Assembly: GCA_026671195.1 (NCBI GenBank)
Contig: JAPOHD010000027.1
Location: 248,001 to 312,000, forward strand
Origin: Draconibacterium aestuarii
Lineage (GTDB): Bacteria; Bacteroidota; Bacteroidia; Bacteroidales; Prolixibacteraceae
DNA: 64,000 nucleotides
Direction of reading: 5' to 3'
Every line of letters starts with the position of its first letter. Positions within the stretch are counted from its first letter, which is position 1. Below are positions 19,341 through 27,327 of the stretch, one piece after another. The notes beneath the pieces were generated by a model. That model saw only the letters and a list, made by a program, of their open reading frames with translations, ran no database searches and was not told where the DNA came from. Made by a program: the position numbers and the translations under genes.

Positions 19341-19865
19341 TTAGTTGGTAGTAAAATAAACCTCAAAAGTTTCGTCATCCTTTTGTGAAACCCAGTGGAT
19401 AAATCCAAGGCTGCTAGCCTTATCGATCAAAGGCGCCGGGATAAAGGGTGCAATAATCTTATAAATTTCCTTTTCATGAAGCGCTCTCAAATCAGCTATT
19501 ACCTGGTTTACCGGATGTTCGCCCACCTCCAGCATTTCCCGAATATCCAATTCTTTCACGACTTTTTTTAAATCAAACCAGTCCGGTTTGTTTGCATTGT
19601 ATTTGGTATCGCCTTCCAGCGACAGAATATCCTGACCAACTTCTTTGCGCAAAACGTTAATTAGATCTTCTACTTTTACGCTACCTACAGCGGCAGCCTG
19701 TTGCAAGGTAGCGATCTTGGCAACCGTTTTTCGTAGTACCGGATTTTTCAGTTTTTTGAATGCAGGCACATAATCGATCAGAACATCTTCCAATTGTGGA
19801 TAGGCCTCAATCAATTGTAGCACCTTTGTTTTTGGTGTGATGATAAGTATCTCTTTCGCTTCCAT
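19341..19865 (-). CDS. DUF1858 / DUF2249-like protein
   Basis: The 174-residue cytoplasmic protein has a DUF1858 N-terminal region (ITPKTKVLQLIEAYPQLEDVLIDYVPAFKKLKNPVLRKTV, about residues 9-50), the fold also found at the N-terminus of RIC proteins. The C-terminal half (EMLEVGEHPVNQVIADLRAL...GFIHWVSQKDDETFEVYF) resembles DUF2249. No catalytic motif is evident. It starts 4 bp after the DUF438 gene and appears to be the last gene of the NO-response operon. Its partners suggest a role in NO or redox stress; its molecular function is unknown. Confidence 0.75.
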   Translation of the reverse strand: MEAKEILIITPKTKVLQLIEAYPQLEDVLIDYVPAFKKLKNPVLRKTVAKIATLQQAAAVGSVKVEDLINVLRKEVGQDILSLEGDTKYNANKPDWFDLKKVVKELDIREMLEVGEHPVNQVIADLRALHEKEIYKIIAPFIPAPLIDKASSLGFIHWVSQKDDETFEVYFTTN

Positions 19866-19869
19866 TTTT

Positions 19870-21099
19870 TTATTTGTATGATAATATTCGTTGTTCTCCT
19901 TCCAGTTTGCGGTCGTTGCTCAGGTCGCGCGAAACCTCCAATGTTCCCAAATATTCACCGGTATCGTTGCGCAGGGCAAAGTATTCGATATGGATAAACC
20001 GTCCACCCATGTTTATCCAAAACGGAGCACGGTTTTGTTTGCCACTTTTAAAATCTTCCAGGATTTTATCCACAATATGTGCACTTGCCGGCGGATGACA
20101 GTGGCGTACATCACGGTTCAGAATAGCCCGGTTACGTTGGAAGATTCGATCTTTACTTTGTGTGAAATATTTTACTTTATCATTGCGGTCAACAAATGTC
20201 ATGTCAACCGGAATGGTGTTCAGAATGGCAAGTAACTCTTCCACTGAAAAGTTACCGGTAGGTAACTGAATATTACCACCGGCTTTTTGTGCTTCGATGA
20301 TATTTTCCGTCTCAATCCCTTCGGGTTTCCATTCAATTGGCGGGTCGTACAAACAGTAACCAATTTCCAGCGATTGTTTTTGGATTTCGTACCAGTCAGC
20401 ATCCGCAAGTGTGTCCATCATCATCGGGAAAAGTATTTCTTCTTCTTTGATGGTCATTTCGTAAACACCTTTTAATGCCGGTAACAATATAATCTCAGCC
20501 GAGGCGGTCAAATCTTCGCTTTCAATCTCGTCAAGCTGAAGAATTTCGATACTTCCTTTTAATTGTTCCCGGATCTCATCGTGTTTGCCCCACATCACTT
20601 TAGGTGGTCCTGTTATGCCAACCTTTTCAAGATATGGGAATAACAAATATTCTTTGCGCTGATAATGTTTGTCGACATCCATTAACTGGTTGAAAGCACC
20701 CCGGATTTTCAGAACGGCTTGTTTAAAGTCTTCTCCTTTACGGTATTTAATTGTCAGCAATTCCTCTGTTGTATTGTCCGACAAACGTTTCAGCATTTTG
20801 TTTTCTTGCAACATAACGTCAACCGGATGGCCTTCAGGAATTGATTTAGAGGTTGACAAATCAACCGCACCGTGTAATACGGCTGAATGTGCATCGCAGA
20901 GTTTCAGCACCTCTTCTTCCGGCAAGCCTTCTGAAATAAGTTCCTGTTCCACTTCTACAACCTCGCCATAAGGTATGTTGCTTAGGTTTTGTAAAAGCTC
21001 TTGTCTTACGCTTTCCTGTGTACCACCCTTATGAAGTTTTAGAATCAGCTCTTTCAGTTTCGATTTTCTGAATTTCGAATTGTCAATGTTTTCGCTCAT
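19870..21099 (-). CDS. DUF438-hemerythrin-PAS protein
   Basis: The 409-residue protein has an N-terminal DUF438 region (about 10-90, LCDAHSAVLHG). A hemerythrin-like HHE domain follows (about 115-235: KHYQRKEYLLFPYLE, VMWGKHDEIREQ, TIKEEEILFPM). The C-terminal PAS domain (about 285-400) carries the conserved RHCHPP motif. The combination suggests a diiron-containing sensor or carrier in NO or oxygen biology, but no enzyme activity is established for the family. It lies downstream of norB, separated by a hairpin. It is paralogous to the protein at 25437, which lacks one HHE histidine. Confidence 0.85.
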   Translation of the reverse strand: MSENIDNSKFRKSKLKELILKLHKGGTQESVRQELLQNLSNIPYGEVVEVEQELISEGLPEEEVLKLCDAHSAVLHGAVDLSTSKSIPEGHPVDVMLQENKMLKRLSDNTTEELLTIKYRKGEDFKQAVLKIRGAFNQLMDVDKHYQRKEYLLFPYLEKVGITGPPKVMWGKHDEIREQLKGSIEILQLDEIESEDLTASAEIILLPALKGVYEMTIKEEEILFPMMMDTLADADWYEIQKQSLEIGYCLYDPPIEWKPEGIETENIIEAQKAGGNIQLPTGNFSVEELLAILNTIPVDMTFVDRNDKVKYFTQSKDRIFQRNRAILNRDVRHCHPPASAHIVDKILEDFKSGKQNRAPFWINMGGRFIHIEYFALRNDTGEYLGTLEVSRDLSNDRKLEGEQRILSYK

Positions 21100-21164
21100 T
21101 ACTTCTATTTTTCCGTTTCAACTATAAAATACGACGTTTTAATGAAAATTAGAACACGGATAAG

Positions 21165-21204
21165 GGAAAAACAATGTGCCATCGCTGATTAAACAGCGAG
21201 GCAC
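21165..21204 (-). terminator. Hairpin after norB (terminator or attenuator)
   Basis: GTGCC-(A)-TCGCTG pairs with CAGCGA-GGCAC around an ATTAAA loop (21176-21204), an 11-bp stem with one bulged A. On the minus strand it is followed by ATTGTTTTTCCC, a modest T-tract. It could end or reduce transcription between norB and the downstream DUF438 and DUF1858 genes. Confidence 0.6.
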
Positions 21205-21244
21205 AAGTGTTCACAACCAAAAACTATTCTTTCTCTCCCGAAGA

Positions 21245-23488
21245 TTATTTGTTATTTTCCTCAGTACTCCATCCGAATTTTAGCCCGAATATGAACCAGG
21301 CCAGTGCAATGGTACCAAAGGCAAAAATGGTATCGCCAATTACACGCAACCATTTAAAAGTGATCAAATATGGTTGTTGCATAAATTCTGCTGAACGTGC
21401 CCACCATAAACCTTCTTTTACACTGGCAACAGTTTGTGCCAGGCCAATTGGAAGCACACTGATCAAAACCATGGCGGCTAAACCAATATTGATGCTCCAA
21501 AAGGCAAATTTTATCCAGCGTTCTTTCCAAACCACATCTTTGTTCATATCGCGCAATACAAACAGCATAAGTCCTATCCCCAGCATTCCATACACACCAA
21601 ATAAGGCGGTGTGTCCGTGCACAGGAGTAGTATTCAATCCCTGCATATAATATAAGGCTGTGGGTGGATTAATAAGAAATCCAAAAATTCCTGCACCAAC
21701 AAGGTTCCAGAAAGCCACGGCGATAAAGCTGTAAATGGGCCATTTATAGGCTTTAATCCATTCCGAACTTCGACTTACCTTCAGATTATCGAAGGCTTCG
21801 AAACCCATTAATACAAGTGGCACCACCTCAAGAGCACTAAAAGTTGCTCCAAGCGCCATTACAGCGGTTGGCGTACCCGTAAAATACAAATGGTGAAAAG
21901 TGCCAAGTATTCCTCCCGACAAAAAGATAATCGTAGAAAATAATACCGCTAAAGTGGCCGTACCCGCTTTAATAATTTCCAACCGAACGAAAAGAAATGC
22001 CACAACCACAGCAGCAAATACTTCAAAAAATCCTTCTACCCAAAGATGTACAACCCACCATCTCCAATATTCAGCAATGGCCAGGTTAGTTTGTCTTCCC
22101 CACATTAATCCTGCACCGTAAAAAGCTGCGATAGCGATGGTTGAGATCAAAAATAAGATCAGCAAGTTTCTATTTTCGGATTTTTGTTTTAGTGCCGGGT
22201 AGATGGCCCGGCCCATTAATAGTAACCAGATAATTAAACCGACAAAAAGGAATATTTGCCAGAAACGACCCAAGTCAACGTATTCGTATCCCTGGTGACC
22301 AAACCAAAAATTGGTTACCAAACCTAATTTTTGCATTACGCCCATCCACTGACCTGCCAATGATCCTACAACGATGACGAGCAGAGCAAGAAACAGAAAA
22401 TTAACACCTAGTTTCTGAAATTTTGGTTCGATACCCGATATGGCAGGTGCATAGTATAAACCGGTGGCCAACCATGATGTGGCGATCCAGAAAATGGCAA
22501 TTTGAACATGCCAGGTTCTTGATACAGAATACGGAAGCCAATCGGATAGAGGAAGACCATATAAGGCTTGCCCCTCAACGCCATAGTGAGCAGTGATGAC
22601 GCCCATTATTACCTGTACCAACAAAAGTGCAGAAACCACCCAAAAATACTTAACAGTTGCTTTTTGGGATGGAGTTTGTTTTTCATCCTTAAGCGGGAAT
22701 AATTTGGGTGCCACTTCCTCTTCGTTGCGTCGGCGGGCATAATAAATAGACATTAATCCAATTCCGGCCAAAAGAATTATCACACTGAAACCGGTCCATA
22801 AGTGCAATTCTCCGGTTGGTCTGTTTCCTACCAGCTCTTCTGCAGGCCAGTTATTTGTATAGGTGATATCCTTGTTCGGACGCTCTGTAACACAAGCCCA
22901 GGAAATCCAAAAGAAAAAATTGTTGAGTAATCGAACACGTTCTTCTGTTTTTAAAGAGTTCTCGGGAATGCTGTATGCATCACGAAGATCAGCCATGTCA
23001 GGATTATTCGTGAACAGCCCTGCATAAAACTCACTGTTGCTTTGAATGGCTTTTGCGCGTAAATCGGAAATGATCAAAACCTTTGATTCAGGATCATAAG
23101 TATTTTTGCGTAGGTCTTTTTGCAGGATAATTTTTAGAGAAGCCTGTTTCTCTTCACTTAAGCGATCATAAGATGTCCCCTCGCTTTGTTTTGCTAGTTC
23201 ATTCAGCATAAAAACCGCCTCTTTATGTAGCCAGTCAGCACTCCAGTCGGGAGCCTGGTAGGCACCATGCCCCCACACAGTTCCCAGTTCCTGTCCGCCC
23301 AGCGATTGCCAAACATTTTGCCCGTCACTGATATCCTGCCCCGAAAACAGAACTTCGCCGGATGTTGTCATTACTTTCTCAGGTATGGGCGGCGCCTGCC
23401 TGTAGATTTCTCTTCCGTAATACAATAAAACACCAAATGAGATTACCATTACTCCAATGAATCCCCACCATAAATTTTTTGTCTTCAT
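21245..23488 (-). CDS. norB: Quinol-dependent nitric oxide reductase (qNor)
   Basis: The 747-residue protein belongs to the haem-copper oxidase superfamily, single-subunit qNor type. The fused N-terminal extension (GQNVWQSLGGQELGTVWGHG, about residues 55-230) precedes twelve core helices. Visible ligands and catalytic sites include HLWVEGFFEVF (non-haem iron His and Glu), TFHHLYFTG and HGHTALFGVYG. It reduces 2 NO to N2O using quinol at the cytoplasmic membrane. It is the third gene after ric and the hemerythrin on the minus strand. No nitrous oxide reductase or nitrite reductase is in the window. Confidence 0.96.
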   Translation of the reverse strand: MKTKNLWWGFIGVMVISFGVLLYYGREIYRQAPPIPEKVMTTSGEVLFSGQDISDGQNVWQSLGGQELGTVWGHGAYQAPDWSADWLHKEAVFMLNELAKQSEGTSYDRLSEEKQASLKIILQKDLRKNTYDPESKVLIISDLRAKAIQSNSEFYAGLFTNNPDMADLRDAYSIPENSLKTEERVRLLNNFFFWISWACVTERPNKDITYTNNWPAEELVGNRPTGELHLWTGFSVIILLAGIGLMSIYYARRRNEEEVAPKLFPLKDEKQTPSQKATVKYFWVVSALLLVQVIMGVITAHYGVEGQALYGLPLSDWLPYSVSRTWHVQIAIFWIATSWLATGLYYAPAISGIEPKFQKLGVNFLFLALLVIVVGSLAGQWMGVMQKLGLVTNFWFGHQGYEYVDLGRFWQIFLFVGLIIWLLLMGRAIYPALKQKSENRNLLILFLISTIAIAAFYGAGLMWGRQTNLAIAEYWRWWVVHLWVEGFFEVFAAVVVAFLFVRLEIIKAGTATLAVLFSTIIFLSGGILGTFHHLYFTGTPTAVMALGATFSALEVVPLVLMGFEAFDNLKVSRSSEWIKAYKWPIYSFIAVAFWNLVGAGIFGFLINPPTALYYMQGLNTTPVHGHTALFGVYGMLGIGLMLFVLRDMNKDVVWKERWIKFAFWSINIGLAAMVLISVLPIGLAQTVASVKEGLWWARSAEFMQQPYLITFKWLRVIGDTIFAFGTIALAWFIFGLKFGWSTEENNK

Positions 23489-23583
23489 AATTTAATTTGC
23501 TAAATATTTAAGTTTGTATTTTATTCGTTCAGTTTGATACACGAGTTAAGCTCATGGTATTACCTCTTCCCATGAACCTATAT

Positions 23584-24126
23584 TTATAGGTAAATTGTAG
23601 CGAGTGACTCAATTTTTTTAATCGCATTCTCAGCATTGAATTCTGTTTCGGCTTGCGACTCAGCAAGGTTAAACTGTTTTAAAAGCCGCTCTTGTTCGGC
23701 TGGATTTAATGCTTCGTCGGCCATTTTAAAAAGAATATTGTTTTCCTTGTAAATGTGATTTTGCAGTAATAAGGCAAATCCGGACAAATTCCGGAAGACA
23801 GTGGTGAGGGCCTCCTTATTTCCGGGTTTGTAGGATTGAATGGCTTCGGCTGCCCCCTTTATGAAATTTCTACCTTCCTCATGTTCTGCCAGCATTACAC
23901 CTACCGGGCCGTTTTTAACCGGAAAGCCTTTTTCTCCCAATAAAGGAAAAAGTAAATCCTCTTCTTTAGCGTGGTGAAACTTGTCGGCGTACTCTCGTAC
24001 CAGATCCAAAGCCAGTTCAACATGTCCAACATCTGCACTTTGTTTCTTAGTCATTGCTAACATTATATCTGTGAGCTGAAGAATGTGCTCATGGTCGTTC
24101 TCCAAATTTTTTGTTGCTGTTGTCAT
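23584..24126 (-). CDS. Hemerythrin HHE-domain protein
   Basis: The 180-residue protein has a complete four-helix HHE iron-ligand set: NDHEHILQL, FHHAKEEDLLFP, LAEHEEGRNF and NHIYKENNILFKM. Such proteins bind a diiron centre and may carry, sense or detoxify O2 or NO. It begins 23 bp after ric and precedes norB by 95 bp, consistent with one operon. A CCTAT/ATAGG inverted repeat overlaps its stop codon (23577-23590). Confidence 0.88.
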   Translation of the reverse strand: MTTATKNLENDHEHILQLTDIMLAMTKKQSADVGHVELALDLVREYADKFHHAKEEDLLFPLLGEKGFPVKNGPVGVMLAEHEEGRNFIKGAAEAIQSYKPGNKEALTTVFRNLSGFALLLQNHIYKENNILFKMADEALNPAEQERLLKQFNLAESQAETEFNAENAIKKIESLATIYL

Positions 24127-24149
24127 TTTGTCAGGTTCAGTTAAAAGAT

Positions 24150-24854
24150 TTATTTTTTACTTAGTTCAAGAGCCCTGGGAAAGAGGATATTGTTTTCAAG
24201 GTGTACGTGCACATGAATATCATCCTCGAATTGTTCGAGTGTTTTAAAGGCCACATGCCAGGTATTACAGGCGTCGTCGGGTAATTTATACCCTTCTGTT
24301 ATGTGGTTGATTTCATCCAGGGTGCCACCGGCAAAATCATGCTCGCCAAACATCCTGGTAATCTCCGATTCAATGGTTTTAGCATCTTTTTCATTTTTAG
24401 ATATAAGAAAGCTGCGTATGGCAGGGAACAGTACCTCTTCTTCATTCTTAAGATGTTGTTCCAATTCTGTTGCAACTTCGGTTATTTTCTGCGCGATATC
24501 AATCAATTCGGGGTGATGGTCTCCATGCACCTCTGCAATTTTACGGGTATAAAATACCAGGTCAGGTAAAGTCTTTATCACATATTTATGGTGTGTATTA
24601 ACAATATAGTCCATTAAAAAAGGAAGTTCCCACTCCTTAAAATCCAGAGATGGCGAAACCGGGCTTTTCTGAAGTTCGCTGATTTGTTTTTCAAGCTCAG
24701 CAATGTTAATTTGATGATCGGCACAGGCTTCTGAAACTGTTTGTCTTCCTCCGCAGCAAAAGTCAATTCCTGCGTTTTTAAATATAGTGGAGGTACGAAA
24801 ATCGTCGGTTACGATTGCCCCAACATACTTATTTTTAAATTCAATTTTTTCCAT
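24150..24854 (-). CDS. ric: RIC (YtfE/ScdA) iron-sulfur cluster repair protein
   Basis: The 234-residue protein has the ScdA-type N-terminal domain with the Cys-Cys motif (AGIDFCCGGRQTVSEAC). The diiron hemerythrin-like domain follows (NTHHKYV, EVHGDHHPEL, EQHLKNEEEVLFPA, GEHDFAGG, HVHLENNILFP). RIC repairs iron-sulfur clusters damaged by NO or peroxide. It is the first gene of the minus-strand NO operon and diverges from an Rrf2 regulator. Its promoter overlaps a 20-bp palindrome. Confidence 0.94.
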   Translation of the reverse strand: MEKIEFKNKYVGAIVTDDFRTSTIFKNAGIDFCCGGRQTVSEACADHQINIAELEKQISELQKSPVSPSLDFKEWELPFLMDYIVNTHHKYVIKTLPDLVFYTRKIAEVHGDHHPELIDIAQKITEVATELEQHLKNEEEVLFPAIRSFLISKNEKDAKTIESEITRMFGEHDFAGGTLDEINHITEGYKLPDDACNTWHVAFKTLEQFEDDIHVHVHLENNILFPRALELSKK

Positions 24855-24875
24855 TATTTCAATCTTTTATTGGAG

Positions 24876-24906
24876 CAAATATAAAGTATTTTTTTAAATG
24901 GACAAA
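24876..24906 (-). promoter_or_regulatory. ric promoter
   Basis: On the minus strand TATATTTG (24876-24883) is an exact TAnnTTTG -7 element, and TTTG (24903-24906) lies 19 nt upstream as the -33 element. The -33 element falls inside the palindrome at 24897-24916, an ideal place for a repressor. Confidence 0.7.
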
Positions 24907-24916
24907 AAGGTCCATT
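24897..24916. promoter_or_regulatory. Putative Rrf2-family operator
   Basis: AATGGAC-AAAAAG-GTCCATT is a perfect 7+6+7 inverted repeat in the 90-bp gap between ric and the divergent rrf2-type gene. It covers the ric -33 element. The Rrf2 protein encoded next door is the likely ligand (inference). Confidence 0.68.
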
Positions 24917-24944
24917 AGTCAATTGAATTATTTTTTATCTTTGT

Positions 24945-25400
24945 ATGAAAATCTACGAAGTGTTTAAAAAAGAAACAGAATATGCTTTAAGAGGCCTGGT
25001 GTACATTCAGTTACAGAACCTGAACGAGTTAAGGCCGGGAATTGCCGAAATTGCTTCGGAAGTAGAAACGCCACCACATTTTATGGCAAAAATCCTGCAG
25101 AGGATGGTGAGGATGGGTTTCTTGGAATCTGCAAAAGGGAAAAACGGGGGATATTCCATTCACCCGGCACAAGGAACACTTTCGTTAAAAAAAGTGGTTT
25201 CAGCCATTGAAGGAAACAACCTGTTTGAAGGGTGTGGCTTTGGACTGAAGGCTTGTGATGAAAACCATCCCTGCCCCCTGCATAATTCCTATGCTCCAAT
25301 TCGTGACGCCATAAATAAACTTATGGAAGAAGAGACCATTCAGAAACTGGCCGGAACCGGGAAAGAAGAATTGATATTCGCATTGAACAGGAAATCCTGA
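24945..25400 (+). CDS. Rrf2-family regulator with three cysteines
   Basis: The 151-residue protein has the Rrf2 winged helix (ETEYALRGLVYIQL, then PPHFMAKILQRMVRMGFLES and the wing GKNGGY). Three cysteines, C97, C104 and C110 (C-x6-C-x5-C), match the iron-sulfur ligand layout of NsrR/IscR-like members. Its position beside ric and norB suggests an NO-sensing repressor like NsrR. A TATCTTTG sequence ends one base before the ATG, too close to be its promoter if this start is right. No better start is apparent: the next Met is residue 47, inside the HTH. Confidence 0.88.
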   Translation: MKIYEVFKKETEYALRGLVYIQLQNLNELRPGIAEIASEVETPPHFMAKILQRMVRMGFLESAKGKNGGYSIHPAQGTLSLKKVVSAIEGNNLFEGCGFGLKACDENHPCPLHNSYAPIRDAINKLMEEETIQKLAGTGKEELIFALNRKS

Positions 25401-25436
25401 GCAGTTTATTCAATTTGACAAAATATTCGAAAATTC

Positions 25437-26636
25437 ATGTCAGAGTTTACCCGTCATAAAGAAGAAAGGATCGAAAAGTTAAAAGAGATCTTTGAAGCCA
25501 TTCTCAAAGGCAAACATGTTAAAACGCTGTATGAAATCCACCAGGGAACGATCTGTAAGTGTGTTCCTTCTGATGTGGTGTACCTGGTTCACGAACTTGT
25601 GGGGCAGGAGATTCCTATGCCTGCGCTTAAAAAAGGAATCAATAAAATTCTGAATCTGTTGTATAGAACCATATCGGAACATCCAGCCTACCATCCTCCT
25701 GAGGGAAGTTATTTGTGGGTGATGCTCAGGAATAATGCTGTTATGATGAAAAAACTGGAGGAGTTAAAGCCGTTTGTCAAACAAATTAATCAGCGACAAG
25801 ATCAGACTAATAAAACAAAATCAGAGGCAGCAAGACTATTGGGAGAGCTTCTAAAATTTGAATCGTATTATGCAATAAAAGAAAATGTGCTTTTCCCGAT
25901 GATTGAGAAACACCTGCCTGAGTTTCGCTGTTTGTCTGTTATGTGGTCATTCCACGATGATATAAGGCGTAACCTTAAAGCAGCCGTAAAAGAACTTACA
26001 GGTAAAATGTTTGATCTGCAGGCGTTCAACAAATTAACGGGCGACCTGTATTTTAATATGAATGCCATAAAATTCCGCGAGGAACAGATTCTGTATCCTT
26101 TGCTTGCTGAAATTATTCCGGCGAACGAGTTGGAAGCCCTTTTCTCTGAAAGTTTGGAAATTGGATTTCCTTATTATCAACCTGCGGGTAATTTTGAAAA
26201 AAGCATCAAAGCCAGGGGAATAGCCGGGAAAATAGATCTGGGTACAGGAAGTGTTGATGCGGAACAAATACGGCTTATTCTTAACCATCTTCCGGTTGAC
26301 ATTACTTTTGTTGATGAGAACAACAAGGTGCGTTATTATTCCGCACCGCCAAAGCGGATTTTCCGTCGTACCAATGCCATTTTGGGACGTGAAGTTCACA
26401 ACTGCCACCCGCCGGAAAGTGAACACGTGGTAGAGCAAATTGTAGCGGCTTTTAAAGCCGGCAAAAAAGACTCAGCCAGCTTCTGGATCGATATGAAAGG
26501 AGAAAAATTGCTCATACAATATTTTGCAGTGCGTGAGGATGATGGAACTTATAAAGGCGTGATCGAAGTGTCTCAGGAAATTACAGAAATACAGAAACTG
26601 GAAGGTCAGCAACGATTGCTGGATTGGGATAAATAA
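25437..26636 (+). CDS. Degenerate DUF438/HHE protein with PAS domain
   Basis: The 399-residue paralogue of the protein at 19870 has a DUF438-like N-terminus that has lost the LCDAHSAVLHG-type motif. Its HHE domain has the first helix reading ESYYAIKENVLFP, where the paralogue has DKHYQRKEYLLFP, so a predicted iron-ligand His is Tyr. The C-terminal PAS domain and its HNCHPP motif are retained. It lies 36 bp downstream of the Rrf2 gene on the same strand and was probably co-transcribed with it. It may have become a signalling protein with a lost or altered metal site (inference). Confidence 0.8.
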   Translation: MSEFTRHKEERIEKLKEIFEAILKGKHVKTLYEIHQGTICKCVPSDVVYLVHELVGQEIPMPALKKGINKILNLLYRTISEHPAYHPPEGSYLWVMLRNNAVMMKKLEELKPFVKQINQRQDQTNKTKSEAARLLGELLKFESYYAIKENVLFPMIEKHLPEFRCLSVMWSFHDDIRRNLKAAVKELTGKMFDLQAFNKLTGDLYFNMNAIKFREEQILYPLLAEIIPANELEALFSESLEIGFPYYQPAGNFEKSIKARGIAGKIDLGTGSVDAEQIRLILNHLPVDITFVDENNKVRYYSAPPKRIFRRTNAILGREVHNCHPPESEHVVEQIVAAFKAGKKDSASFWIDMKGEKLLIQYFAVREDDGTYKGVIEVSQEITEIQKLEGQQRLLDWDK

Positions 26637-27067
26637 TATCAGAATGTTAGATTCTCAAATCATTTCTTAGATCAGAAATAGTACAAGTTTGAATAATGTG
26701 ATTATTGGGGAGTTGTCATCATTCATTGCATATATGCTAAGTAGATGGGATCAGTTGAAAATTAATACTTTAATTTGGCTAGGTATTCATCGCTCATGAA
26801 GTACTATTAAATTGAACCAAATATTATCGAATTTTTCTTGTGTTTATTAACCGATTTAATTTACACGAACTTATAAATGGATTTTGTATCTCACCAGTTT
26901 TTTAAACTAAAAACACTTAATTTATAACCTTGAATCTTAAAAATGAAGCACGTGATTGACCACATGAGACTGGATGAAAGTTATTGTCAATTTTCGGCAT
27001 ATGGTAAGACCGTGTTTGATGAATCAGAAAATTTTGTTGTACCTATGTTGTACCCGCCTAAAATGAC
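26637..27067. other. AT-rich intergenic stretch, no gene seen
   Basis: This stretch lies between the DUF438-like gene and the tRNA. It holds only short, poorly coding frames. I see no RNA motif, repeat or promoter that I can defend. Confidence 0.6.
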
Positions 27068-27068
27068 G

Positions 27069-27096
27069 AAGGCACCTTCATCGCTGAAAGTGCCTT
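27069..27096 (-). terminator. Hairpin downstream of the tRNA
   Basis: AAGGCAC pairs with GTGCCTT, with an inner TTCA/TGAA helix and a TCGC loop. It lies 13 bp beyond the tRNA 3' end on the minus strand. The T-tract is weak (CGTCATTTTAG), so it may be a processing or termination hairpin. Confidence 0.55.
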
Positions 27097-27108
27097 GTTT
27101 ATATTGTT

Positions 27109-27183
<75 letters not shown>

Positions 27184-27275
27184 TAAATGAAAACTGTATT
27201 GTAATATACGATTTTCGGAGTGCAAGTTTACAATTTTGTATGAAATTAAACAAGCAAAAAGTGAGTTTTTACAAG

Positions 27276-27306
27276 CAAAAAAAAAGGGTGCCGTTACCGA
27301 CACCCT
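27276..27306 (-). terminator. Intrinsic terminator of the Gfo/Idh gene
   Basis: On the minus strand AGGGTG-T-CG pairs with CG-G-CACCCT around a GTAA loop, followed by a run of about ten T residues. It is a strong rho-independent terminator 21 bp after the stop of the oxidoreductase gene. Confidence 0.88.
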
Positions 27307-27327
27307 ATATCTTTGAAAATTATTCTG

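Noticed and set aside
24936-24943. TATCTTTG as promoter of the Rrf2 gene
   Set aside because: It ends one base before the ATG, so the transcript would start inside the gene. It may be chance, or the annotated start may be wrong, but no better start was found.
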